Assembly (NCBI GenBank): GCA_938005745.1
Contig: CALLMM010000029.1
Coordinates: 1 to 40,032 of the forward strand
From: an uncultured Chthonomonadales bacterium
GTDB taxonomy: Bacteria > Armatimonadota > Chthonomonadetes > Chthonomonadales > CAJBBX01
DNA length: 40,032 nucleotides
Direction of reading: 5' to 3'
Notes under the pieces: generated by a model
The model's input: only the letters and a program-made list of their open reading frames with translations
Database searches by the model: none
Told to the model about the DNA's origin: nothing
Translations under genes and position numbers: made by a program
Shown here: positions 8,110-16,372 of the stretch, piece by piece
Numbering within the stretch: the first letter of the stretch is position 1
Layout of the letters: every line of letters begins with the position of its first letter

Positions 8110-9099
8110 TCACGAGGGCACATGCTCCGGCTGATGGTCTACCCGTGAGCCGTCCTCCAGGCGCAGCCATGTCTGAAAATCACGCACTCCCTCGCGAAGC
8201 CGGATGATCCGCGCCCCGCGCGGCATCCCTTCGCGTCCGTAGGTGGCGTATCCGCTGGCGCGACCGTAGGCGAGCCGGATGCCGTACAGGTCGCCGATAA
8301 AGTCGTTGACATGATCGTGCCCGACGAAGACGCCCAGAACATCCCCCGCCTCATGCATCGCGGCAAACATCCCGGTGTTGATCTTCGGGCAGCATACGTC
8401 TTCGTACTTTACGCCGTAACAGGTGCGGGTATTCCATACCTCGTTAAACTCGGGCAGGGGAATATGGAAGAAGGCGAGGGCGGGCAGGCGGTCGGGATAG
8501 CCGGGATCGTTGGCGCGGGACATGGCGTAGGCGGCTCCCAGAAGCTCCGACATACCCAGATACCAGGCGATCTGTTCGCGGGTGATCCAGCCGTAGCCGC
8601 CGATGTCGGTGGTGGCGTAGCTGAGCGAGTCCAGAAAGTAGAGCGCGGCAGCCAGTTCGCCGTCGTGCGCGGAGAAGAGGCGCAGCACATAGTTGCCGAC
8701 CCCCGCGATGTCGTCCGGACCGGGTTCCGACAGACAGTGCGCGCAGGACAGCTGCACCTGCATCAGATCGTGGCGGCTCAGCGCGCCCTCGTCGTCATGG
8801 TTGCCGAAGACCGCCGACCAGGGGATGCCCCGCGATTCCAGCGGCGCGACGCACTGCCGCCACGACTCGGCGGGATCGTGGCAGCCGTCTCCCGCCAGCA
8901 CATCGCCTGTCAATACCGCCAGGTCCGGCTTCTCGATCTCCAGCACGCTCTCCATCAGCGTCCGGGACTGCTGATCGCACTCTTCGCCGTTGTGCCAGTG
9001 AATATCGGTAAACTGAGCAATCGTAAACGACCCGTCTTTTCGAAACTGCAGCGATCCGGTCAATGAAGCGCTCCCTCTGTGCGAAAATACCCTTCTCAT
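8110..9099 (-). CDS. Calcineurin-like metallophosphoesterase
   Basis: 329 residues from ATG 9099. A TTG at 9063 preceded by AGAGGGAG seven bases away could be the real start, and would begin the protein just before the LQFRKDGSFTIAQFTDIHWH strand that opens this family. All five metal-binding blocks are present: Asp32-x-His34, Gly-Asp66, Gly-Asn100-His101-Asp, His212 (FFHIPLPE) and Gly-His261-Asp-His263. The layout fits the purple-acid-phosphatase-like/Dcr2-like subgroup of metallophosphoesterases. No clear signal peptide, so cytoplasmic. It lies 25 bases after the beta-mannosidase stop (61 with the TTG start), within the glycan operon, where it may release phosphate from sugar phosphates or phosphodiesters; this role is inferred from position only. 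Confidence 0.88.
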   Translation of the reverse strand: MRRVFSHRGSASLTGSLQFRKDGSFTIAQFTDIHWHNGEECDQQSRTLMESVLEIEKPDLAVLTGDVLAGDGCHDPAESWRQCVAPLESRGIPWSAVFGNHDDEGALSRHDLMQVQLSCAHCLSEPGPDDIAGVGNYVLRLFSAHDGELAAALYFLDSLSYATTDIGGYGWITREQIAWYLGMSELLGAAYAMSRANDPGYPDRLPALAFFHIPLPEFNEVWNTRTCYGVKYEDVCCPKINTGMFAAMHEAGDVLGVFVGHDHVNDFIGDLYGIRLAYGRASGYATYGREGMPRGARIIRLREGVRDFQTWLRLEDGSRVDHQPEHVPS

Positions 9100-9124
9100 T
9101 GTACCAGCCCCGCGCCCATATTCT

Positions 9125-12100
9125 TCAGGGCGCGTTCCAGGCGCGCACGCGGATATTGCGGGTATGACTGGCTTTGAGAGCGCGCTCCTCGCCCGGATCG
9201 AGCCAGAAGAAGGAGTCCTCCACGTGAAAGCGGTCGGATATCTCTGGACAGTCGAAGTGTACGCCGACCGCCGGAACGGCTCCCGTATTGCGAACGAGGA
9301 GCCTGCCCGATTCGGCGCGCAGAGAGAGCTGCGCGCGCGGCAGCATAAAGAGGCATCCCGGCTTTGCGCGGAAGTTCAGCCAGTAGAAGTTGCGCGCGCG
9401 AAGCCTGCCGTCTTCACGCACTTCGGCGACGATCAACAGGGGATGAGATTGCGCCAACGCGGAGGAGATCTGGAACGTCCCGAGCCTCCGTACCTTCTGG
9501 ATGGCTTTCTGACCGGAGAACTCAGCGCGGGCGCGCTCCTGCAGTGTTCGGTCGAAGGCGCGCACCACGACCCTCCACGAGCCTTGCAGATCTGCGGCGT
9601 CGTCCAGTAGGAACACCGGGCAGTGCAGGTCTCTGTCCGGGGGAGTGTCCAAGCTGTCGAAGATCACCGCCGCCTGAAGCGGCTCAAAGGCGTCTTGAAC
9701 GACGTAGTAGGCGATTTTCGGCACGCCGTACCAGTCTATCGTCGCCCAGGCGCAGGCAGGGTAGACATCGGTGAGCTTGTAGTAGCAGGCTCCGGTCGCC
9801 CGGGGATAGAGCGTGCGCGCACGCTCCAGTGTGTGCCGCAGTCCCGTCGCCTGCGCCATCTGCATCCCGGTGATCAGTCCCGCCATCGTTCCGGTATCCA
9901 TAAACTGACCGGCGTACTGATTCATGATCTCCATGTGCTGCTGATTATAGGTAGGGGTGTGACGAATAAAGCTCTTGTTTTCTGGCGGGGGCCAGAGAGC
10001 ACGCTCCTCCGTCGGAAGATAGCGCAGGACGCTCTCCAGATTGGGAGGGGAACTCAGCCCGAACTCCCCGATGAACGGCGCGGTGAGGTTCAGGTTGAAG
10101 TCGAGCGACTCGCGTCCCCAGTAGACGTTGTAGTTGTGCAGGCTTCCGCCATACGGATCGGTGCGATGGAACGGGCGGGTGCCGTCCATCTCCAGGCAGA
10201 GGCGCCCAAGCTGTTCGATGAGACGCCCCTTGCCCGAGTGTTCGTTGCCTCCGCCCCACATCAACAGCGAGGGATGGTTCCGCAGTCGGCGGATATTCCT
10301 GACGGCGATCTCGTCCGCCACCGAGGGGCTGAGCGCGTCGAACTTCTGCCAGGTGAGCGGAAACTCCTGATAGACCATGATCCCGAGACGGTCGCAGAGA
10401 TCGTAGAAGGTGTCCGTCTCCAGCAGACCGCCGCCCCAGGCGCGCAGCACCTGAATGTGCTGATCGCGTGCCAGCGTGAGGAACCGGGCGTAACGGGCGC
10501 GATCGAGACGCAGCAGCGCGTCGAGTATGCACCAGTTCGCCCCCTTCAGAAACATCGGATGCCCGTTGATGACGAAGGTCCAGTTGTAGCGCATCGGGCT
10601 AGGACCCTCCGGCAGAGGGCGGGTCTCGATCGTGCGTATGCCGAACGTGGAGTCGGCGGCGTCGGAGAGACCGCTCTCCGTGTGCGTGAAGGAGAGCCGC
10701 ACCCGATACAGGTTGGGCTTCCCCATGTCCACGGGCCACCAGAGACGGGGATCAGGGACAGCCATGCGAAGATGCAGATCACGGGCGTAGTCGCGGGAGG
10801 AGACGGCGTATCGGAACTGATAGGGTTTGCCCGAAAAGTTTACCGGTTCGATGGTTCCCCGCAGGATGCCCGACCAGCGTGGCTTCTCCCCGCGCAGGGT
10901 CATCGTTACATCCACGATGCCCCTCTGCGCGTTGCGCGCGGCGATGAAGGGATGCTCGATCTCGACCGGAGCCTGTCCCTCCAGGCGCACCGACCGCCAG
11001 ATGCCCAGCGAGGGCAGGTTGACGTAGTGCCAGCCGTAGACGACGTTGGTTTTGAAGACCAGGGTCCAGTCCTGCGGAACCGGATCGAGGCGGACGATCA
11101 GCGTGTTCTTTTCGCGCAGCAGACCGCTCACATCGTAGTCGGGACCGCCGAACGCTCCCTCATGCCTGCCCAGCCGCACTCCGTTCAGCCAGACGGTGCA
11201 GGAGTAGTCCACGCCGTCAAAGCGGAGCCGTCCGCCCCGCAGACCCGGCGGGCGCGTAAACTGGCGGCGGAACCACCACTCCCGATACGACTGCTCCCGC
11301 GCAATATCGGCGTTCAGCCCGACGGCGGGATCGGGGATCTTTCCGGCTTTCAACAGCGCGGTATGAACGCTGCAGGGGATGTCCGCCGGAATCGCTCCTT
11401 TCCAGCCCGCGCCGCGCAGAAACTCTCCTTCGCTCCCCTTGCCCGGATCGCGTCCCGCCATCTCCCAGCGACCGTCCAGCGACAGTACGACGGGAGCCTT
11501 CGCGGCAGGGGCGCGCCCCGGCGACAGGGAGACCACGACGGCTTTCGACTGCATCGGGGAGGGCGCGGGCTGAAAGGCGCGCCGGTCTATGTCGTTCAGC
11601 GAGAGACCGTACAGACCCTCCGCCCGCATGAGTTCAACGGAGGTCTGCATCTGCAGCTTTCCGGCGATCGCCGCCAGTGCAGTTTTCGCCGAAGAGCGAT
11701 ACCACCATGCCGCAAACGCCGGACTCATCTTCTCGCCGCAGCCGCAGTGAATCACATAGCCGTCTCCGATCTGCAGCGCGGAGAGCGCGGGGCTGTACTG
11801 CGTGTCCCAGGCGAGCACCGCCGATCTTTCGGGAAGGCGCAGCGACCGCACCGGTCCATCCACCTCCGCCGTCGGTCGCGGCAGACCCAGCCGGCGACCC
11901 TGCGCGGTCAGCTGCAGCGCGCCTCCGCTTCCCGTCGGTTCGAAGGTCAGTCCCAGAGGATCGGGACCGAAATGTCCCTTATCTCTCGCGCCGGTCGAGA
12001 TGTCCCGCGCCACGTAGTGAGACACGCCGACGGGCATCACATAGACGCCTCCATTGCGTACAAACCCGGCGATCGCCTGCAGCACCGGTCCGCCCCAGCC

Positions 12101-12400
12101 GCCCCGCTCCGGGTAGACATGATCGCCGGGAATCACCAGCACCTGAATACGGGAGAGACCCTCCGGCGTGAGATCGTCCGCCCGGAGAATACGCGCTTCA
12201 AAGCCGGCGTCGCGGAAGATCGCGCGACAGGACTCCGCACTCCACTCCCGCGTGCCGCCCTTGATCCACTCAAACGGGGTCAGCAGCGAATCATCCACGA
12301 TGCCGGCGACGGGGAGGCGGCTCTGAGAGCGCGCGGGTGATAGCGTGAGGCAGCAGAGGAAGATCAGAGAGAGGATCGGACTGTAAAGAGACCGTTTCAT
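9125..12400 (-). CDS. Secreted GH2 beta-mannosidase-like enzyme with N-terminal class-I-amidotransferase-like domain
   Basis: 1091 residues; GAGGAG lies upstream of ATG 12400. A signal peptide ends near Ala23-Arg-Ser-Gln. Residues about 28-250 form an alpha/beta domain with VLVIPGDHVYPERGG and GGVYVMPVG, resembling the flavodoxin/glutaminase-like (beta-galactosidase trimerization-like) fold; it lacks an obvious nucleophilic Cys. From about 305 the GH2 modules follow: jelly-roll (WWFRRQF, WLNGVRLGRHEGAF), Ig-like domain, and the TIM barrel from about 600 (INGHPMFLKGANW). The acid/base is Glu720 in MWGGGNE and the nucleophile is Glu779 in FIGEFG, as in beta-mannosidases and exo-beta-glucosaminidases. 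The usual GH2 length is about 850, so the extra 280 N-terminal residues are unusual. It starts 27 bases after the URO-D-like gene. Confidence 0.9.
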   Translation of the reverse strand: MKRSLYSPILSLIFLCCLTLSPARSQSRLPVAGIVDDSLLTPFEWIKGGTREWSAESCRAIFRDAGFEARILRADDLTPEGLSRIQVLVIPGDHVYPERGGWGGPVLQAIAGFVRNGGVYVMPVGVSHYVARDISTGARDKGHFGPDPLGLTFEPTGSGGALQLTAQGRRLGLPRPTAEVDGPVRSLRLPERSAVLAWDTQYSPALSALQIGDGYVIHCGCGEKMSPAFAAWWYRSSAKTALAAIAGKLQMQTSVELMRAEGLYGLSLNDIDRRAFQPAPSPMQSKAVVVSLSPGRAPAAKAPVVLSLDGRWEMAGRDPGKGSEGEFLRGAGWKGAIPADIPCSVHTALLKAGKIPDPAVGLNADIAREQSYREWWFRRQFTRPPGLRGGRLRFDGVDYSCTVWLNGVRLGRHEGAFGGPDYDVSGLLREKNTLIVRLDPVPQDWTLVFKTNVVYGWHYVNLPSLGIWRSVRLEGQAPVEIEHPFIAARNAQRGIVDVTMTLRGEKPRWSGILRGTIEPVNFSGKPYQFRYAVSSRDYARDLHLRMAVPDPRLWWPVDMGKPNLYRVRLSFTHTESGLSDAADSTFGIRTIETRPLPEGPSPMRYNWTFVINGHPMFLKGANWCILDALLRLDRARYARFLTLARDQHIQVLRAWGGGLLETDTFYDLCDRLGIMVYQEFPLTWQKFDALSPSVADEIAVRNIRRLRNHPSLLMWGGGNEHSGKGRLIEQLGRLCLEMDGTRPFHRTDPYGGSLHNYNVYWGRESLDFNLNLTAPFIGEFGLSSPPNLESVLRYLPTEERALWPPPENKSFIRHTPTYNQQHMEIMNQYAGQFMDTGTMAGLITGMQMAQATGLRHTLERARTLYPRATGACYYKLTDVYPACAWATIDWYGVPKIAYYVVQDAFEPLQAAVIFDSLDTPPDRDLHCPVFLLDDAADLQGSWRVVVRAFDRTLQERARAEFSGQKAIQKVRRLGTFQISSALAQSHPLLIVAEVREDGRLRARNFYWLNFRAKPGCLFMLPRAQLSLRAESGRLLVRNTGAVPAVGVHFDCPEISDRFHVEDSFFWLDPGEERALKASHTRNIRVRAWNAP

Positions 12401-12427
12401 GTTGCGTGATATCTCCTCGATAGTCGG

Positions 12428-13528
12428 TCATTTTACGCCGCAGACCGCTTTCAGGCGTTCGACCGCATACCGGTAGAGTTCCCAGGGAACATCGGGGGGG
12501 ATCAGGTGATCGAAGCCGGGAATGTAGCGACCGGAGGCGATCATCTGTTCGGCGCGCTCTACCTCGCGGTACACCGCCGCGCGCGAGTCCGCCAGGGCGC
12601 GTTTATCCAGCCCGCACATAATCCCCAGCTGCGGGTAGAGGCGGCGGTACTCCAGAACGTCGCACCCGGCTTGCACTTCGAAGGGGAAGATCATATTGAC
12701 GCCATGCGCATGGAAGATGGGCACGAGCTGCCGAACATCGCCATCCGAATCCATCGAGACGATCCGCGCCCCGACCGCGCGGGCGAACTCCGCAATCCGA
12801 TCATAGCAGGGCATCATGAAGTCGCGCACCATGCGGGGCGAGATAAGCGACCCCTGTCGTCCCGCCATATCCTCCCAGATATGGATATGGTCTATCTGAA
12901 CCTCCGCCGCAATCCGCTCCCAGAGCGCGATCCACAGGTCGGTCAGATGCGACATCATGTCGCGCACCATCTCCGGGTATTCGTAGAAGGCATAGAGCAG
13001 CCCCTCCGCACCCATCAGATCGCGGGGCGTGCCGAAGACGCCGTAAGGGAACCAGCCGACCTGCACCGCCTCGCCGGTCTGCCGGATACGGGCGCGGAAG
13101 GCTTCCCAGTCCTCGACGATACGGGAGTCCAGCGCATCGAGGCGCAGCCGCTCCGATTTCAGCCGCTCCCAGTCGTCGGGGGTCGTTACCGGATGCTCCA
13201 GAAACTCCGGCATCGAGCCGCCGTCGCGTCGGTTTCGCATCACGATCCCGCGTGCATCCCGGTGTATGATGAACCGGTCGTTCTCCTCCAGTATCTGCGC
13301 GGGAAACGGAGGGAAGAGACCGGGATGAAACGCGGGAATGGCAAACGATCGGTCGAAACCGAAAAAGGAGACCGGATCCAGGTCGGCAATCTTCGATTCA
13401 CGCCGCCACCGCTGCAGCGCGTCGCCCCAGGGGAGCCAGCCAAGCCCCACTCCGAAGGGGATGCGGTCAATCTCTTCGCCGAGCAGGCAGCGAACCGTCC
13501 GCTCTCCGCAGGGCAGCGACACGCTCAT
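12428..13528 (-). CDS. URO-D-family protein (uroporphyrinogen decarboxylase / corrinoid methyltransferase-like)
   Basis: 366 residues starting at ATG 13528, which overlaps the upstream stop as ATGA; a longer frame upstream lies inside the previous gene and is rejected. The sequence has the URO-D barrel pattern: GLGWLPWGD near the start, IHIWEDMAGRQGSLISPRMVRDFMMPCYDRI in the middle, then HGVNMIFPFEVQAGCDV and IMCGLDKRAL near the end. Environmental relatives of this type are not haem enzymes; some (MtaA/MtbA-like) are zinc and corrinoid-dependent methyltransferases. No other haem-pathway gene is adjacent. Its place between a Gfo/Idh/MocA oxidoreductase and a beta-mannosidase, translationally coupled to the former, points to a role in sugar-derived or methylated substrate metabolism, which is inference. 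Confidence 0.88.
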   Translation of the reverse strand: MSVSLPCGERTVRCLLGEEIDRIPFGVGLGWLPWGDALQRWRRESKIADLDPVSFFGFDRSFAIPAFHPGLFPPFPAQILEENDRFIIHRDARGIVMRNRRDGGSMPEFLEHPVTTPDDWERLKSERLRLDALDSRIVEDWEAFRARIRQTGEAVQVGWFPYGVFGTPRDLMGAEGLLYAFYEYPEMVRDMMSHLTDLWIALWERIAAEVQIDHIHIWEDMAGRQGSLISPRMVRDFMMPCYDRIAEFARAVGARIVSMDSDGDVRQLVPIFHAHGVNMIFPFEVQAGCDVLEYRRLYPQLGIMCGLDKRALADSRAAVYREVERAEQMIASGRYIPGFDHLIPPDVPWELYRYAVERLKAVCGVK

Positions 13529-14577
13529 TTCCCCGTGTAGAGGCGGATGTACTGACGCGCCGCGATCAGGTCCTGCATCGCCTCCGCCGCCTCGCACATC
13601 GGTTTGCGCTCCCCTTGGATGGCGGCGACGAAGTTGATCGCCTGCTGACGCATGGCATGCACCCAGGGAAGCGTCGGAACCGTCCGTTCGGGAACGACTC
13701 CCTTTCCCGGATCGCGATAGACCTCCACCGTTCCGGGGCGGTTGCTGGCGAGCGGCGCGGGCAGCTCAAGGCGGATCCATCCATGTTCAAAGGCGATCAA
13801 CGCCGACTCCTGCCAGTCTATCGTCGTCTGATACGGGGTCATCTCGATGACGCCGCAGACGCCGCTCTCGCTCTGCGCCGCCAGCATCACGCCCGACGGG
13901 TCGGCATAGGTTACCGTATAGTTTTCGCCCAGCAGATGGCGCAGCAGGTTCACCTGATGGATGTAGTAGTTGACAAAGGCGATGTACTGATCGTATGTCG
14001 TTTTGTCCATGTCTTCGGCGGGCGGATCCCACTCCATCGGAGGCGTGGGGTCATCGGACTGGATCAGGTCGTTGAAGCCGCTCGCGATCCAGTCTCCGGC
14101 AGGCATTAGGATGCGCACATAGCGCAGTCTGCCCATCTCGCCGGACTGTTTCCAGCTGTCTATTAGGCTCTTTGCGTACATGGTCGCCGGATCGCTGCGT
14201 TTATGGTATCCCACCATGTGCCAGGTTCCGCTCTTCTCCAGCGCCGCCAGTATCTTCTCTCCCTGCGCGAGGGAGCCTGCCAGCGGCTTCTCCGTAAAGA
14301 TCGGGACGCCCGCCCGGAGCAGCTCCGGCACGAGTGTGCCGTGCCGCGTGAACGGCTGAGACGCCACGATGCCGTCCAGAGTCTCCTTCTCCAGCATCTC
14401 CTCATGGCTGCGGTAGACGCGCGGAACGCCGTACCGTTCGCCGACCCGTCTCCCCAGCCCCTCGCGCAGCTCCGCAAGCGCGACGACCTCGCAGTCCGGC
14501 ACGGTCACATAGTTTTTCAGGTGAGCGCACTGTCCCATGCCGCCCACCCCGATAAATCCGATCCTGATCTTTGACAC
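13525..14577 (-). CDS. Gfo/Idh/MocA-family oxidoreductase
   Basis: 350 residues from GTG 14577, with GAGG eight bases upstream. The N-terminal Rossmann domain has GFIGVGGMGQCAH at 8-19, then Glu-Lys97-Pro in FTEKPL with the conserved Lys present. The C-terminal half has GYHKRSDPA and an IHQVNLLRHLLGE helix, typical of family members that oxidise cyclitols, sugars or glycosides with NAD(P). No signal peptide, so cytoplasmic. The stop overlaps the URO-D-like start by four bases. Upstream, a 97-base gap with a large hairpin separates it from the TIM-barrel isomerase gene. It probably performs a keto-sugar forming or reducing step. Confidence 0.92.
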   Translation of the reverse strand: MSKIRIGFIGVGGMGQCAHLKNYVTVPDCEVVALAELREGLGRRVGERYGVPRVYRSHEEMLEKETLDGIVASQPFTRHGTLVPELLRAGVPIFTEKPLAGSLAQGEKILAALEKSGTWHMVGYHKRSDPATMYAKSLIDSWKQSGEMGRLRYVRILMPAGDWIASGFNDLIQSDDPTPPMEWDPPAEDMDKTTYDQYIAFVNYYIHQVNLLRHLLGENYTVTYADPSGVMLAAQSESGVCGVIEMTPYQTTIDWQESALIAFEHGWIRLELPAPLASNRPGTVEVYRDPGKGVVPERTVPTLPWVHAMRQQAINFVAAIQGERKPMCEAAEAMQDLIAARQYIRLYTGK

Positions 14578-14611
14578 CGTTCTATCCTCGCTCTTATTCT
14601 GTCGGGGCGGA

Positions 14612-14658
14612 AGGGATCGGGGGAGGGAGCCTGTCGCCTCGCTCCGCCCCCGATCCCT
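14612..14658. other. Large intercistronic hairpin
   Basis: A perfect 12-bp inverted repeat (14612-14623 with 14647-14658, core GGGATCGGGGG) encloses a second 5-bp stem (GGAGC/GCTCC). It lies between the isomerase stop and the oxidoreductase start and has no T-tract. It may be an mRNA-stability or processing element rather than a strong terminator. Confidence 0.6.
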
Positions 14659-14674
14659 CCCGCAAGAGCCTGCG

Positions 14675-15493
14675 CTATCGGCAGAACTGGATCATGCTGC
14701 CGTAGCACTTTGCGGCGGCGCGTTTTGCCGGAAGCTGCCACAACTCCTCGTTGAACATCTCGATGGAGAAGTAGCCGTTATAGCCGTACCACTCCAGGCG
14801 GCTGATCAGTTCGCACAGGTCGAGCATGCCGGTTCCCGGCAGCACCCGGTCGCTGTTGCAGTTGCTTAGATCGCCGGGCTTATCCCGCATATCGTTGAAG
14901 TGACAGTGCTTGATCCAGCGCACCGTGTTGGGCGTCAACTGCTCCATCTTGGTGCAGGTTACGTAGAAGTGCGCCGGGTCGAAGAGAACGCCCACCTGCG
15001 GATGATGCGTCTTCTCCGCGACCAGCACCGCGCTCTTCAGCGACCGGACGATCGGCGACCAGTTGAACTCCAGCGCGATATTCACCTGAAGGTCTTCGAT
15101 CTGCGATGCCAGCGTTTTAAGCGTGGCGGCGATGACATCCAGCGCCTCCAGCGAAGGCTGCGGGGGTCCGTCGGTTCCAACAACCAGCGTTCCGCCGCCC
15201 AGATCGTGGATCAGGCGGGCGTTCTCCAGATGCAGCGCGTGGTTCTTTGCCTGCGATTCGGGAGAGGAGAAGCACTCCACGCCCGCCTCAAACCCGCCGA
15301 TGCACCGCAGATTTCTCTCCGCCAGCAGCTTTTTCACATCCTCCACGCTGCGCCCATCCTTCATCCACTCCTTGATGTGGGGAAGCACGAACTCCACGTT
15401 CTGAAAACCAGCACCTGCGTAGGCGTCCAGCGCCTCCACCAGGTCTGCGTGGCGCGTGGAGACGGAGTTTATGGCGACCTGCGACTCTTTCAT
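14675..15493 (-). CDS. Sugar phosphate isomerase/epimerase-like TIM barrel (AP_endonuc_2 family)
   Basis: 272 residues; the GGGGAG ribosome site before ATG 15493 lies within the end of the upstream gene. The metal-binding set of xylose-isomerase-like barrels is complete: Glu142 (ALEFNW), Asp172 (LFDPAHF), His198 (KHCHFND) and Glu245 (FSIEMFNEE). The family includes tagatose and psicose 3-epimerases, inosose isomerase (IolI), inosose dehydratase (IolE) and the lyase subunits acting on 3-keto-glycosides. It is separated by two bases from the second barrel, so the two are co-translated. Substrate not readable. Cytoplasmic. Confidence 0.9.
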   Translation of the reverse strand: MKESQVAINSVSTRHADLVEALDAYAGAGFQNVEFVLPHIKEWMKDGRSVEDVKKLLAERNLRCIGGFEAGVECFSSPESQAKNHALHLENARLIHDLGGGTLVVGTDGPPQPSLEALDVIAATLKTLASQIEDLQVNIALEFNWSPIVRSLKSAVLVAEKTHHPQVGVLFDPAHFYVTCTKMEQLTPNTVRWIKHCHFNDMRDKPGDLSNCNSDRVLPGTGMLDLCELISRLEWYGYNGYFSIEMFNEELWQLPAKRAAAKCYGSMIQFCR

Positions 15494-15495
15494 GG

Positions 15496-16353
15496 CTATC
15501 TCCCCGACCTCGGATGGATGAGCGGATAGAGGGTCTGCCAGCCGCGCGTCAGCCCCTCGTCAAACCGCGCATCCCAGAAGACCATATCCTCGTGCTCGAT
15601 GGCGACCCCGCCGTCATAACCGATCTCGATCAGCGTGGCGATGAACTCCGTCCAGCTGATCTCGCCGTAGCCAGGTATCCGGAAACGATAGTAGTCGCCG
15701 TTGACGCCGCCGCGATAGCGTCGCTCCGGCAGCATCTCGGTATCCTTGGCGTGGACGTGATAGACCCGGTCGCGGTACTCCCGCAGGGCGCGGATATGGT
15801 CAATCCCCTGCCAGTAGAGGTGCGAAGGGTCGAACTCGATCCCCAGCGCCTTCGAGGGGACGGCGTTGAACCAGGCGTCCCAGGTGTCCGGCGCGCCTCC
15901 CATGTTGAGCGGCTTGAAGGGAACTCTGCCCCAGAATCCCATCCAGTTCTCGAAGGCGACGCGCAGTCCCCGCGCCTCCGCCTTTTCGGCGATGGGACCG
16001 AAACGCTCCGCGAAAAGCTGAACGTTGCCGTCCCAGTCGCGGTTGGCGTCAAAGCCGCTCATGCTGGTCACCACGCCGACGCCCAGTTCACAGGCGGCGT
16101 CGAATACGCGCTCATAGACGGCGGTCAGCTCTTTTTCGGGGGGAGGACTGAAGGCGAGATCGTAGTAGGCGAGCGCGGTGATGGAGACGTTCAGTTCCAT
16201 GCAGAGCCGTTTCGCCTCCGCGATCTTCTCCATCTCAATAGGACCGGCGGCGGGGTTGCCGAGCGCGCCTGCCGCAAGCTCCACGCCGTCGAAACCAAGC
16301 CTTGCCGCTTTCTCCAGGTCGGCGACATTGCCGGTCAGAAATCCAAGTTTCAT
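15496..16353 (-). CDS. Sugar phosphate isomerase/epimerase-like TIM barrel (second copy)
   Basis: 285 residues with AAGGA about nine bases before ATG 16353. Metal-site residues are Glu135 (VAFENWMG), Asp175 with His178 (EFDPSHL), His201 (YHVHAKD) and Glu253 (AIEHED), the IolI/xylose-isomerase-like arrangement. The N-terminus MKLGFLTGNV and GFDGVELAAG fit the first strands of the barrel. It is distinct from its neighbour, not a recent duplicate. It starts 19 bases after the Zn-dehydrogenase and ends two bases before the next gene. Likely isomerises or dehydrates a keto-sugar or keto-inositol made by a dehydrogenase of the same operon. Confidence 0.9.
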   Translation of the reverse strand: MKLGFLTGNVADLEKAARLGFDGVELAAGALGNPAAGPIEMEKIAEAKRLCMELNVSITALAYYDLAFSPPPEKELTAVYERVFDAACELGVGVVTSMSGFDANRDWDGNVQLFAERFGPIAEKAEARGLRVAFENWMGFWGRVPFKPLNMGGAPDTWDAWFNAVPSKALGIEFDPSHLYWQGIDHIRALREYRDRVYHVHAKDTEMLPERRYRGGVNGDYYRFRIPGYGEISWTEFIATLIEIGYDGGVAIEHEDMVFWDARFDEGLTRGWQTLYPLIHPRSGR

Positions 16354-16372
16354 GGCTTCTATCCTTTTCGAT

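Noticed and set aside
9623..12340. 905-residue plus-strand open frame opposite the GH2 gene
   Set aside because: Low-complexity Arg/Gly/Val composition and no motifs; the minus-strand GH2 enzyme has complete catalytic residues.
12428..13528. Annotation as haem-pathway HemE
   Set aside because: No other haem genes nearby and motifs fit the divergent environmental URO-D group; placement in a glycan operon argues against it.
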